From: Blasia pusilla
Taxonomy: Eukaryota > Marchantiophyta > Marchantiopsida > Blasiales
NCBI GenBank assembly: GCA_050084515.1
Contig: CM114273.1
Location: 34,038,001 to 34,102,000, forward strand
DNA length: 64,000 nt
Reading direction: 5' to 3'
The notes under the pieces are model-generated. The model saw nothing but the letters and a program-made list of their open reading frames with translations. It made no database searches and was not told where the DNA came from. Of the stretch, positions 21,365-32,663 are shown piece by piece. How positions within the stretch are numbered: the first letter of the stretch is position 1; each line of letters opens with the position of its first letter. The translations under genes and the position numbers were made by a program.

Positions 21365-21540
21365 TTGTGTGATCTCCATGTATATGTATGAGTTGATTTC
21401 TATACATGTGTGGATCTATCCATGTGTGAGGAAGATCGGTGTTGTGTGGTGTAGATATGACCAACGATGTATGTTGTGTAGCGATATAGATCCACACATG
21501 TACAGAAATCAACTCATACATATACATAGAGATCACACAA
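21365..21540. repeat. Palindromic module with 55-bp inverted arms
   Basis: Arm 21365-21419 and arm 21486-21540 are inverted repeats with only 2 mismatches in 55. They begin TTGTGTGATC and end GATCACACAA, with a 66-bp spacer. The module follows directly on the polypurine tract of copy 2, so it occupies the place of an LTR start. Its spacer is repeated at about 22,036-22,103, but with different short arms there. Confidence 0.85.
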
Positions 21541-22113
21541 CAAAAATAAAGAGTAGTAAAAATGGCATACCTGGCCTAAAACTCCACTCCTCAATCTACA
21601 TCAGCATATCGAGCCTCGTCCATCTTGCACGACGCTAGCACCCTAGTCCTATCTCACACACATACGAGAGAGGTGCTCCAATGGCCCAACATGAGAAAGA
21701 TGGCTTAGGAAAGCCATCTTCCTCTCTTATATAGGGTTGGGAAGAGCCTTTTTGAGCCAAAAGGCTCTTCCCCTAAAAATAGCTATCCCCTTGATAACCT
21801 GCGCCCATAGGTTACCAGGGGCGGGTGACCTGGTCAACAAGTCATGCGGTTGTGAAAGACCTCAACAGGAAAGTTATCAAAAACAACTTTCCTGATACAA
21901 TGGACCTATCCTCAACCTCATCCGACACCATGGGACAAAGTTACACTCAAGATAGTCCATTGGCTCCTACGCCCCATCCACGATAGATCTCAGCCTATCG
22001 GCTACTCAGATGTGACAATTGTCGTGCGTATACCCATGTGTGGGGAAGATTGGTGTTGTGTGGTGTAAATGTGACCAACGATGTATGTTGTGTAGCGATA
22101 TGTATGCGCACAA
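21541..22113 (-). repeat. LTR-like promoter module, opposite to copy 2 pol
   Basis: On the minus strand this region starts TTGTGCGCATAC, has a GCACGACAATTGTCA junction like the GCATGACAGCTGTCA junction of copy 1, and then holds a TATA box (TATATAAG, 21,727-21,735). A 14-bp perfect stem (21739-21752 with 21759-21772) flanks the TATA box on one side and a 10-bp perfect stem (21697-21706 with 21711-21720) on the other. Copy 1 has the same order: TATA, hairpin, TTGGGCC. So it reads as a diverged LTR of this family on the minus strand, while the adjoining pol is on the plus strand. Confidence 0.5.
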
Positions 22114-22756
22114 AGCAGCAGCTGGCCGCGCACTTGTTTTCAATAAGATAAGAGAGTAGAGATATGGTTAAATGTTCAATAAGGGGTTCGGATGGAAAGA
22201 AAGAAAAGGATAATTTTTCAACAAGGAAGGGTTTTGTAAAGATTGTTTCAAGTGCTAAAATTCCGAGTGGAGAGGGAAGGAGAAATAGGGAATTTTAGAG
22301 TAGAGGAGAATGAGAAAGGGAAAAATATTCACCAAAAGAGGGGAAGAGAGGAAATTGTTAATTTTCAATAAAGAAGGGTTTTACCATGAATCTATTTTAA
22401 AGAGTTTATTTTTAATAAGATTATGGAGGAAATATGGGCTTGAATTTACAAAAGGCTAGCTAGGTGAGGAAAAAAAGACTAAGGAGTAAATTTCAAGAAA
22501 GGGCTTCACAGGGAATTTGTTTTAAATGCTAAGTTATCAGGAGGAGAGGGAAGGAGGAGACTATTGGAGAGGAGGAACAAAGTGATCTTCCCTACCTTGT
22601 TTTTCTTCCAAAAAGAAAAGGGATTGATCCTTTTAATCCTACTCTCTCACTTTGGAGTTAGGAATGGAGAGCGAAGAATAATATATCTTCTCAAAGAGAT
22701 CCTTCATTCAAATCTCCCCTTGGACAATGGGGGACGGTCTTAACCCCAAGGTTGAA

Positions 22757-22787
<31 letters not shown>

Positions 22788-22790
22788 CAT
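22757..22790. repeat. (ACAT)n microsatellite
   Basis: About eight uninterrupted tetranucleotide units, seen directly. It lies in non-coding AT-rich sequence with no nearby gene. Confidence 0.95.
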
Positions 22791-23177
22791 AGTAGAAGTA
22801 AGGAGCACATCAAGAATTACAATGATGTGAATGGGACGTGGGAAGGGAAGGAAGATGAAGAGTTTGTGGAGTTCTAAAATTGTGCCCTCTCTAATGACTC
22901 AAATAGGACCTTATGTTGTATAGTGTACACAAATATTTATATCCATAGAATAGACTTGCAAGTGCGAGATACTCACCTTGTTGTCCCCATCCATGTTTCA
23001 TTGCATAAAAAAGGGCAAATCCGTACCTAGGGTGGACATGGATGGACAAGTCTAAATATGTCCCATGGACATGGATTGCAAGAGATCAAGCCTAGACTTA
23101 TAGCTCATGGTGGAAGACAAAGCAAGGGTGGATTGCACCTACACAACGGGGGCAATAAGGGGAGGAAGAGGAATAGG

Positions 23178-23800
23178 AAGTGAGAGGAAAGGATTCTATC
23201 TCTGTGATCTTATCTTCGACTCGTGAGGAAATAAAGTAGACAATTGATGGGGAGGGAGAGATATTTTTGGGGGGAATGAGAAAGGAGGAGGTGGGGCTCA
23301 TATGGACAAGTTCTTCCATAGAACCAATGTAAGTTCACGGACAAGAACTTTGTCCACATTTATCCTTGCACCTACGCAAAAGGTTGCATGGAAATGGACT
23401 TGGATGAACATGCCCAACAAGCCACCTCCCTGGTTTTATAGGTACCATGGTCGTCCGTACAGCCTCGGGACACGGGAATAGGTGTGGGCAGGGATTGAAC
23501 AGGTGTGCGGGCTACGATCCCTCGTTGGGCCTTCATTTAGACCTCTTGGCTCAGAGTAGCTCCGTAGAGCACGTGCTACACAACGGGTGACAAGAACAAA
23601 CGACGGGTCGTTGGACTATGTGTGGACTGGTTAAGTCCGAATCTACGTTCTTATTCATGGGAGAAGATGTTGGTAGGGGGGAACACGAGAGTCCGGCGCA
23701 TTAGTTCTTACGGACTCTACAAGTGAGAGGAAAGGATTCTATCTCTGTGATCTTATCTTCATCCCCTCTCTCGTGAGGAAATAAAGTAGACAATTGATGG
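23178..23800 (+). repeat. Direct repeat of about 75-80 bp, two copies
   Basis: The copies at 23,178-23,250 and 23,721-23,800 begin AAGTGAGAGGAAAGGATTCT and end CAATTGATGGGG. The second has about nine additional bases in the middle. About 470 bp of different sequence separates them. This may be a duplication made by repair, or the flanks of a nested insertion; no terminal motif of a known element stands out. Confidence 0.8.
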
Positions 23801-24500
23801 GGGAAGGATGGGACAAAAGAAAAAAGACAGTGCACGGATGGACCCTCCAGGCCTCTCCACATGATATTTTTGTTTGAAAAAGCAGAGCTTTACAGTAAAT
23901 TTTGTCTAAGAGGATTTATTTTCAATAGGGAATGGGTTGGGAGAAAGGTATCTATTTTCAACTTCATAAGATGTTTTTCAAAAGTTTTTAACTTTCAATA
24001 AATAAAGGGAAGAGCAATAAGGGTGAATTTTGCACATGGGAGGAGAGTAGGAGTAGGAGATAATTTCCAACAAAGAGGGCTTGATAAAGAGTTGTTATTT
24101 TTTAAGTGCTTTATTTTCAATGAGAGATAGGAAATAAATTATAAATAAGATAGGAGAGGAGGAACGCATCAACCTTCCTCCAACCCCCTCTGCAAAGCTA
24201 CATAGGGTCCCTCATGTTGGTGCACGGCGTGTGCATAAAAGTACTAAAATGTCAAAAGACCGAGTTTTGTCTCCAAAATGAAAATGGGTCGAAAATAATA
24301 TAAACGTCTAAAATTGGTTAAGATGACTCTCATGTCGGTTTGGTTCAAATGAACAATCCAAAATCAAATTGGTTAAACATCGATTCTCGTGAAATGAAAG
24401 TTAAAAAATATAAATTATTAAATAAATAAGATTTCCAAAAAACATTGCCCCGCATTTATAATCCTTTTGTATTACGCCTCCCTGCATCCAATCGACCTTT

Positions 24501-26560
24501 CGCCGAGACAAAACTCATAGTAGTCATAGTTCTCTTGTTGTTGCTGATATCTGCTGTTGGTGAATTTCGTCGTTAGGGGGGGAATGCCCCCTTCTTCCTT
24601 TTGTGGCCTTCAGATCTTGACTCTTTGAGTCCCCCGTTTTTATCGAAGTGCATCTTTTTCGCCGACATCTGTCAGTCGTGACTGATCTCCCCCGTCCACA
24701 GCATGCCCTCCAATCTTCAGTCGCCGATAACTCTTTCTGTCCGCACTCCGCTGTTCAAGCTCCCGTTTATCCCTTATTGAGGCCTCTTTCTTTATCCCTC
24801 CGACCGTCCCTTCACCAAGGCACAGAGTCAAATCGTTACGGGAGGGCTCGCGGAAACTCATCCGGACCATGAGATCCTAGATCTAACGCTTTGGAAGAAC
24901 CGTCCGGTATGCGCGGTTAGCTAACCCTGGCGTAGGTTCACCGGGACTGACGAGAAGTTTCACCTCCGGGAGCCAGAGGGCGGAGCTTTGGACTGCCCAG
25001 TTCTCCTAATGATGGAACCACACAATTACCTGCGTGGTTCAGAATATCGGCGTCACAGTCATTAAAAGACCGGCCGCGCGGTGACACCGTCGATGAGAGG
25101 ATCTGACGGCTCTTGGGGATGATGATTATCTTGCCGCCACGAGGCTAATCAATGGATTTTAAGTGTCAAGCTACAGTAATGGGGGTATTGTGCGGTTACT
25201 GGGGTATACTCCTGTACGCTGAGCCGATGTAACTTCCTCACTTCACTTCTTCAAGACTTCAAGTACTCTGAGAGTGGGTGCTGCCATGCTGGTGGATGGA
25301 CTCTGTCAGTGGCAGGCGGTATTCATGAGATGGAGTAGCGTCGAGTAGGTACAAACTCTGAAATGATGGACGGACTCTGTCAGTTCACCGCGGAGGTTGC
25401 TTTACCGCGTCATCTCTGCGATGTAATAGTGTACTGTACTTGTCTACCTGCTCCGCTGAGCTCCGCTAACCATCGGGTTTAGCTAGGCACTGTCCTCCGT
25501 CGCCCAGCAGATTACGGCGGGTAGCATTGTGGCAAGAGGTAACGCAAACCTAATCTAGTCCACTACTAAATACGCAGTAGCACAATAATGGTCGCTGTGC
25601 TCAGTTAAATGTCGGCGAGATGTTCCCATGAGCCTAAGTACTATCGACTAGGAACGCGGTAATTAATATTAGCACGACGCTGCGAAGGCCACCGACAGTC
25701 AGGGGACGGCAGTGTCACGGCACAAAGTGTCAAAGACACCTCGTGACATATAGTCGTGTTATGTCGGGGCGCTAGTAATAGCAGGCCACGTGGAATTTAC
25801 GGCAGGAAAGTCCCCCTGCACTTCAACACGTGACGTTCTTTTAATCAAGAATCCGTATTTGTCAACACGCTAGAGTCAACCCAGCATGGACAACGCATAC
25901 GACCCCCCCAGCTGCCTTCCCCGACGGCCCGACCCGTCGTCTTGGTAAACCCGACTGGGGTTTGCTCGGCGTCCGGATACTGACCGAGATACGCCTCCTC
26001 CTCCGTACGTGGTTATTGGACGACTACAGTAGCATCCGACGTTGATGGCCAAGCCAAGGGGTCCTTTTCTGATACCCTTCTCCCTTTCAATGTCCAAATT
26101 CAATAATCAGCATTTTTTATTCATTCTTATTTCTATATTATCCGAAGTCCTTTAAACTTTCGAAGTCCGCTGCGGTGATCTCTCTCTCTCTACCTGAGGT
26201 GAGACGGAGACCACCCGACGGAGACGGACTCTGACGGAACGATCACTCCGCCGCCCGAGGACGGATTCTCCGTGATACATGAACAGCGACCCCGCGCACG
26301 CCTCACCGCAGCGCGGCGCGTCGGGTGAATGCACTCATACATGTGAGGTGAACAGAGTTAGGCACGTGCGATGGAATGGAGTGTCGCTTTCCATGACGCC
26401 TCCTTTACTTTTGTTTATTACTTATAATACAAATAATAAATACTATAATCACCGTCGGATTTATCATCGTTTATTTTCTTATGGATGTTATCGTCATTTC
26501 TGGATTCAATAGTGCGTAAACGTTACGATGGCGACGTGTGCCATGAAGAGGAGGAAGAAT
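24501..26560. other. GC-richer non-coding island
   Basis: This is distinctly richer in GC than the AT-rich sequence on both sides, with many CG dinucleotides, but no long or conserved ORF on either strand (longest about 75 codons). At 24,515-24,590 there is a stretch resembling the 3' tail of the non-LTR element at 39,370-39,550 (shared TAGTAGTCATAGTTCTCT, then TGTTGCTGAT). A 15-16-base word (GGACTCTGTCAGT core) occurs twice at about 25,285 and 25,372. A promoter or untranslated exon is possible but not shown. Confidence 0.5.
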
Positions 26561-29500
26561 CACTTGCTGGACTCAAGGGCCAAATCCCCCCATGACGTTC
26601 GCTCAATGTCAATTGAATAATACTTTAACCGCTTTAAGAGAAACTCTCATGTCGTCGTTTCGTGATTATTTTAGATGTCTATGACTTGTGAATGAATTAT
26701 TCTCATTAAACTTGAAGATTTTAGCATAAAGGGAAAAGAAACACGCAGGATATCATAATTTATGGTTTTAATGGTGAGCCTGCATTTAGTTTTTCATGTC
26801 CTTGTTTAAGGCTGAGTTATTGAAAGGAAACTCCAACTGGGAAATTATATACGGATAACTATGTTCAGACCAAACGAGTACTAGCAATGTCGGGGGAGAA
26901 CGGGGTTACCTGTTGAGTTGGCCGGAAGAATTTGAGAATTTCCGATTCAATTCGTCACTTACCCACCAAAAACCTAGGCATGACGAAAACTTCAAAAATT
27001 TCCGCTCGGTTTTTAGTACCAGTTGTCGCGAACAAACTCCCCGGACCCTGAGTACTAGGTGTGTTTTTGGAGATTGGACTCATGGACAAAAGAAGATGAG
27101 AGAAATCGTCACTTTCGAAATGAGTCAACCAAAGTGAAAGTCAAAAACTCTTGAAAAAAGGAAAAAGGTAGAAAGGGGAAAAAGTACGACAATAATATTA
27201 GGAAACATGACCCAAAAAATTTACCATGGTTTCTCTCGTGTGGAGAGGGAGGTACATCGTCTTCAATACAAAGAGAAGATATGCATGACAACTCCTTTTT
27301 TTAGTAATTTAGTGCACTCAATTATTCAGTGGTCTCTAACGGAGTTGAGTACATCGGAAGAAAATTGAAGATAAACCTCTAACTTTTGACGTACTCTTTT
27401 CTTTTCTCACTCTTTTCATATTCTTATAATTATATATTTCGATGTTCTTTCATGCTTCCATCACAAGGATGACTTCTTTTAGTAAATTTTATTATGCCAC
27501 CATGTGCGTGGCATAAACTTTTAGTAAAATTTCTCATAGTGATGAAAGAGTTGAAAATTTCAAAACTAAGCTGATCTTATCCTAAACATAATCAACCTAA
27601 TCATGGAAAGTTTAAGAGCCTCATTAGTCACGTCAACGCAATATCAAATAAGTAGGGTCCCTAGTAAGAATAGCTCTCTATTAATTAATAGACAAGGATA
27701 ATAGCAGCAGGAATCGTCTCTTTATGATATGCTTCTTTCAATATTTTTTAAGGAAAAAATTTACTAGCATCTAATATCTAGTTTGCATCTACACTTACTA
27801 GTCGGCGTCCGTGCCTAAACCAAAATAAGAGGTCACTTTGAAATGAAAGAAGTCATGATTTAGATAATTTATTATTAGGTTGATATAAATATATTTTGCA
27901 TTAAGGGAATTTCTTATTAGTGGAATAAAATAATTTTTTTGTTAAATCCACTTGTTCCCGTGAATATATCGAACTCTTGTATGTTAGTAACTCAAATTTT
28001 CTCCATGTTCAAACTCCATCCAAACTTTGTTAAGAGTGCACACAATATAGGCCTTTTATAAATTCAAGTGTTATTATACGTTGAGTGATTTGTTTACGAG
28101 TTATTCTCACACACAAGTTATTTCTCTTTTGAAAAGATTCATTGATCCTTATTCATGAATTTATTTAAAAATATTTCTTAAATTAAAACGTATAATCTAT
28201 AGTGAATATTTAGATATTATTGAATAATTTTGTTTTTTTTTTTTTAAATGAAAGTGATCTAGCAATAACATATGAAAGTTTAAGATTACTTTTACAATGG
28301 AGGGTATCTTAATTTTTAAGTAGAAGAAAATAACATAAAATCTCACCTGATGAGAATTTTTTTTTTACTCATCCAAGTGAGATCATCACTTGGATGTTGA
28401 ATTTACAATCATAACTTCGCATAGGCCAATCATTGTCATTGATCATTTATAATTACATGCTTTTTTACTCACTACAAGATACCAAACAGTATAGATTGTC
28501 AAGTTCTTTTTTTTTCCAAGAATACAAAAAATTTAAGATTTTCTTTTCAAATATTTAAACTTGCAAATTTCCATTGAGGGTATTAGCAATTGAAGACAAG
28601 AACAACCAAGGGATTGCGAGTATGTTGCTATATGACTGCAAGAGGATAGAGTATCAACTAGGGTACCATAAGATCATTAAGGTTTCCAATGACATTAGGA
28701 CGCCATCAGAGGTGTAAAGGGAGGGGTCACCATATTGTGGGTTTATGTATGGTGTGGTGAGGATTGGGAATTTGCAATCCAAGGCATGAATCATACCAAA
28801 GAAATTCACTATTTTTGGAGGGTCATTTTTGTGAAAGGAAAAAGCTTGAGTGTTTTTGCTAAATATACAATGTAGGGAAATTGTATCAAATCTTTTGGTT
28901 CAATTCATTGGAAATATATAGTTGGAAAGGTTTTTAGATGAAAATTTGGCCTCTACATTTTTGCACATTTAGGAAAGTTTTTAGATCAAATTTCTATCAT
29001 CACAAATATTCCCTTGTAAAAATTGTTGGTGATATCCATTGGAGAAGATCCTTAGATTTTTTCACTAGAAATATCTCACTAGTAACATATGGTGGAAATA
29101 TCTTACTTAAAACACCCATTGGAAGTACTCTTCTACTTGTTTTTGCCCAAAATATCCAAAAACTTAATGATTTGAATGATCAATTTTGATAATTTCATGT
29201 TGCTGGAAATTTTCAATAATGTCTGTTCATGTCTATTTCTTCAACTCATTGCTATGCAAATATATTGAAGTACTGGGGATAAATATATCCTACTTGGTGG
29301 TTACATCTTTATTGCTCCAAATAACCTCCTATTGATCATTTAAAAAACTCATATTCAACATGTCCTTATTAAGGCTAAGAGGATTTTGGGAACTTAAATC
29401 AAAAGAAATATAATCTGAATAACATTCTTCTAAATAGGACAAATATGATGAAATGAAATCATGAAAGAGTCATTCTAGTGAGATACGTGTGGAACAAAAA

Positions 29501-30700
29501 AAAATCTTCTAGTTCTATTCAATAAAGAATTTCTCCTTACATGGTGATCCAAGAACGGAGTTGTTGCATTCAAATTTTGTTGGCTTGTACAAAATTGTGG
29601 ACATAGACTATGGACGGTACTTATATGGACAAGTCCTTCCATAGAATGGACGTAAGTCCATGGAGATGTCTTTAGACATATACTTTGTCCACATGCAATC
29701 TTGTCCATAAAACAAGTTGATGAAGTTTTTTTTCTTAAGTTTACCCTATACTAAGCAAAATAGTAGAATGGGAGAAAGGTTTCAATTAATGAAAATAATA
29801 GAATGAAAACTAATAAATTTATTGATTATTCAAAATTTCAGAATAATTAATTAAGAAATTTTTATTCCTAATTGAATCTTCCAAATCCTCCTTCATTTTT
29901 ACTAATTTTTCTAATTTTAAATTAGCTGTAACTAGCATAATGCTCGTGCCATGCATGGGGTGAAAATCATGTGTGAAGAAAGGCGTCTCGTTAATTTATT
30001 CATCATGTTAGTTTAATTCTTTGTTATGTTAATTAAGCTCTTTTGTTACACATGTCATCACACGAGGAGGGCAAAATGCACAAATGTCAACAACGGTGGA
30101 AGGGGTCCTCAAACCCCATCCTCTTTTAATTATATACATTTTCTAAAAATTCATGCCAAAAATTGTTGAAAAAAGAATTTTCAAGTTTAGTTTGGAGGGA
30201 AAATTTATTACTATTTTGGAATTTTTTTATAATGTTACGAAAATTTGGGAAAAAAGTAATCTATAGAACAATGAAATAAATTTCTACGTTATTTTTAGTT
30301 TTAAAGTTTGATTAGGAGAAGAATTTGGACGCATGTCACCCGGTGAGGACTACACGTGATCCGCCACTCCCAAGTGTTCTTATATGCGCTAAGGGCGAGA
30401 AACCCGTTTTGAATTTTGTTTGTAACTATTTCCATGGTGATCCAATCTTTTCAATTTAAGGCCCAATGTGTTCATCTTCTCAAGCTTGAACTTTGGATTC
30501 TTCTTTTTTCCACTTAAGATTGAGATTTCCAAAGTTCTTGGGATCTTTGGACCTCCTTCTCTCCCAAATGTGCTCATAGATTCCTATACGCAATTTCAAA
30601 ACATAGCGCTATCCTTATAGAGTGATACCGGGTTACCATCGGTATAATGGATTCCTCTTGCTTTTCTGGATCTTTTGATACGGGCTGGGCCCAACATTAC
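26561..30700. other. AT-rich intergenic sequence, no gene seen
   Basis: Long AT-rich sequence with frequent stops in all frames. The only structure I can name is a relative of the 329-bp inverted-repeat element at about 29,575-29,715, recognised by its ACTTTGTCCACATGCAA end and its GGACAAGTCCTTCCATAGA word. Short ORFs (for example 28,938-29,189) show no recognisable motif or codon pattern. Confidence 0.55.
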
Positions 30701-31115
30701 GAACTCATTCCCTCATAGCGGTCCTTGGTGGATGGCTCACTTTCTCCCCTACATCCTCTTTTTCGGTGTTTCCAATTTCTTTCATAACTTTCTTCTCGAA
30801 TGTCGGTTTTGGGCGTGTTTGGGCCTGTTTCGATCGTCTTGACGAGCTTGTGCTTTTGATATCAAGTAGGTTTTCTACTTTTTCTTCCTTCTTTGTAGGC
30901 GCCTATTTTTTGTACAGGTTTGTTTTAGGTCAATTCCTCCCAAAAGTCTTCCTTGCTCTTTCAACTCCTTACCTTATTGTTTCGCCCCTACATACGTTTA
31001 GAACATTAGAAATTCATATTCTTGAGCCACCTCTTCCGATACCATATCCATCACTTTTCCTTTTCAATTATTTTTTATATTTTTCTTATAGTAACTTTCA
31101 ATCATAAATTCGGTA

Positions 31116-32663
31116 TTGCCTAATCCACTACTTTTGCTTTGTTCGTTATCCTCATGCTTTCTCCAAACCACGTTCCGTATGTATTTTCTTGTCTTCGGAG
31201 ACTTGCCTACCTTTACTTCTATGTCATCCGAGATGGAGTTGGATTCTCCATCTACTCGCTTATCTGGTTTTACACGCCCTCCTACAGCCGTAACCTCTCC
31301 CCCTGGTTCACCTCCTCATCGTCGATCTCGCCATTTTCCTCCAGATGCTAATACACCCATTACACTCGCTACATTTCTTCCGGATTCTCCTCTTCTCCCT
31401 TCTTCGCCTTGTCCTATTGAGCCTAATCCTGATCCATTATTACCAAATCCTTTCATTTTGCCATCCCCACATATCTCATCTATGCCCTTGCTTCCAACTC
31501 CCATCTATTCTACCGGAATCTCCCCTCTTCCTACTCCTCCTTCCCCAACCTATTTACCCCCTCATCGTTGGCCATCACCACCTCTTGCACCTCCCACCTC
31601 CTCTCCTTGTAACCCTTCTACTTCTCCATTTGTACCAAAGGTTCGTTGCATACCTTGTGGTAAGGACTTTGCTCCTAATGGGATCAAAAGACATCAGCGG
31701 TATTGTCGATCCATGCATGGGACTTCAATCCCTAACCCGATACCAACTCCTACTGCACTCCCCACAACAACTGCTTGGACCTGGTTAAGCCAAATTGATC
31801 TCCTTTGCTCTTTCCATCCAGGTCTTCCTCGTCCTAGACTCTACACTCGCATTCCTATTGCTCTTCGCCCCATCACCCAACAAGCTTTGCTATTCCCATT
31901 AGAAAGGTTAGCGCGTGACCCCACAGATATAAATGCTTGGTATCTCCTATTACTCTTCCCCCAATGGGTTTTAGTCCTCCCTCCAAGGGGGGGTGCAATG
32001 GGTCATCGTGAAACCTCCACACGTATTCAACGCTTTATATCAAGGGATTGGGAAAATCTTCAGAATGAGCATGTACTTCGAGCTGAGGCCTTAGCTGCGG
32101 CTCATGCCACTCAACATGCCAATCATGGGAGGCCTTCAATACAACAACGCCTTCGACGAAGTCTACTATTGGGGCAGGTTGGTGAGTTTTCACGTGCAGC
32201 TCGAGCATCGGGTCCTCTTTCTCCGGCGGTTCCAAGTGCGGAAACAATGGCTCTCTTAGGAGCTCTTCATCCTCCTTCAAGTGGCGATGCTCCATCTTTT
32301 GTGGAAGACTATACAACAGACCTTGACTTGGAGCTTGACTTGGAGGTTTTCACTAGGGCTTTTCTGCATACTCCTCGCTTATCAGCAAGCGGGCTATCAA
32401 GGATGGTTTTTGAGCATCTCCGCGATTGCTTTATCCCACCACATTCAACAAGTGGCTTTGTCTCTCTATATAAGGAGGACAACTCGCGAGCCTCATTCCA
32501 TTTGTTCGCTCCTTCTATGCCTATGACACGCCCATTATCTATTCCCATCATGCTACTTCTGGCGAATATAGTATTCTACAATCGGCTTGTGGCACACGTC
32601 AAGGTCCTCCGTCTGAAGTGGTTCTTGCTTATACCCATTTCGTGGAGCAACTCTCTTTCTTAA
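31116..32663 (+). pseudogene. N-terminal half of RLE-type non-LTR polyprotein, copy 1
   Basis: This 515-codon frame is one of the longest in the window. Residues ~1-170 are Pro/Ser/Thr-rich. Near residue 175 is a C-x2-C-x11-H-x3-C zinc finger (CIPCGKDFAPNGIKRHQRYC), typical of the DNA-binding N-terminus of R2-like and related elements, where it recognises target DNA. Near residue 360 comes GEFSRAARA, and then GLSRMVFEHLRDCF, both matching copy 2 just before the RT domain. After SGFVSLY the sequence jumps to much later RT sequence, so the RT fingers and first palm motifs are deleted. The true start Met is uncertain. Confidence 0.7.

Larger units (their letters stand above)
22114..24500. other. 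Non-coding AT-rich stretch with small repeats
   Basis: No gene is visible. Contents: recurrent TTTTCAATAA-like words every ~100-200 bases near 22,140-22,440 and 23,920-24,120; an (ACAT)n tract at about 22,757-22,790; a relative of the 329-bp inverted-repeat element at about 23,000-23,375; and an ~75-80-bp direct repeat (23,178-23,250 and 23,721-23,800). Short ORFs here fall in these repeats and have no family resemblance. Confidence 0.6.

Noticed and set aside
25000-26500. rRNA or tRNA genes in the GC-rich island
   Set aside because: I looked for conserved rRNA words and for tRNA cloverleaf elements and saw neither.
26913-27137. 74-codon ORF as a small gene
   Set aside because: Isolated in AT-rich non-coding sequence with no motif and no conserved partner.
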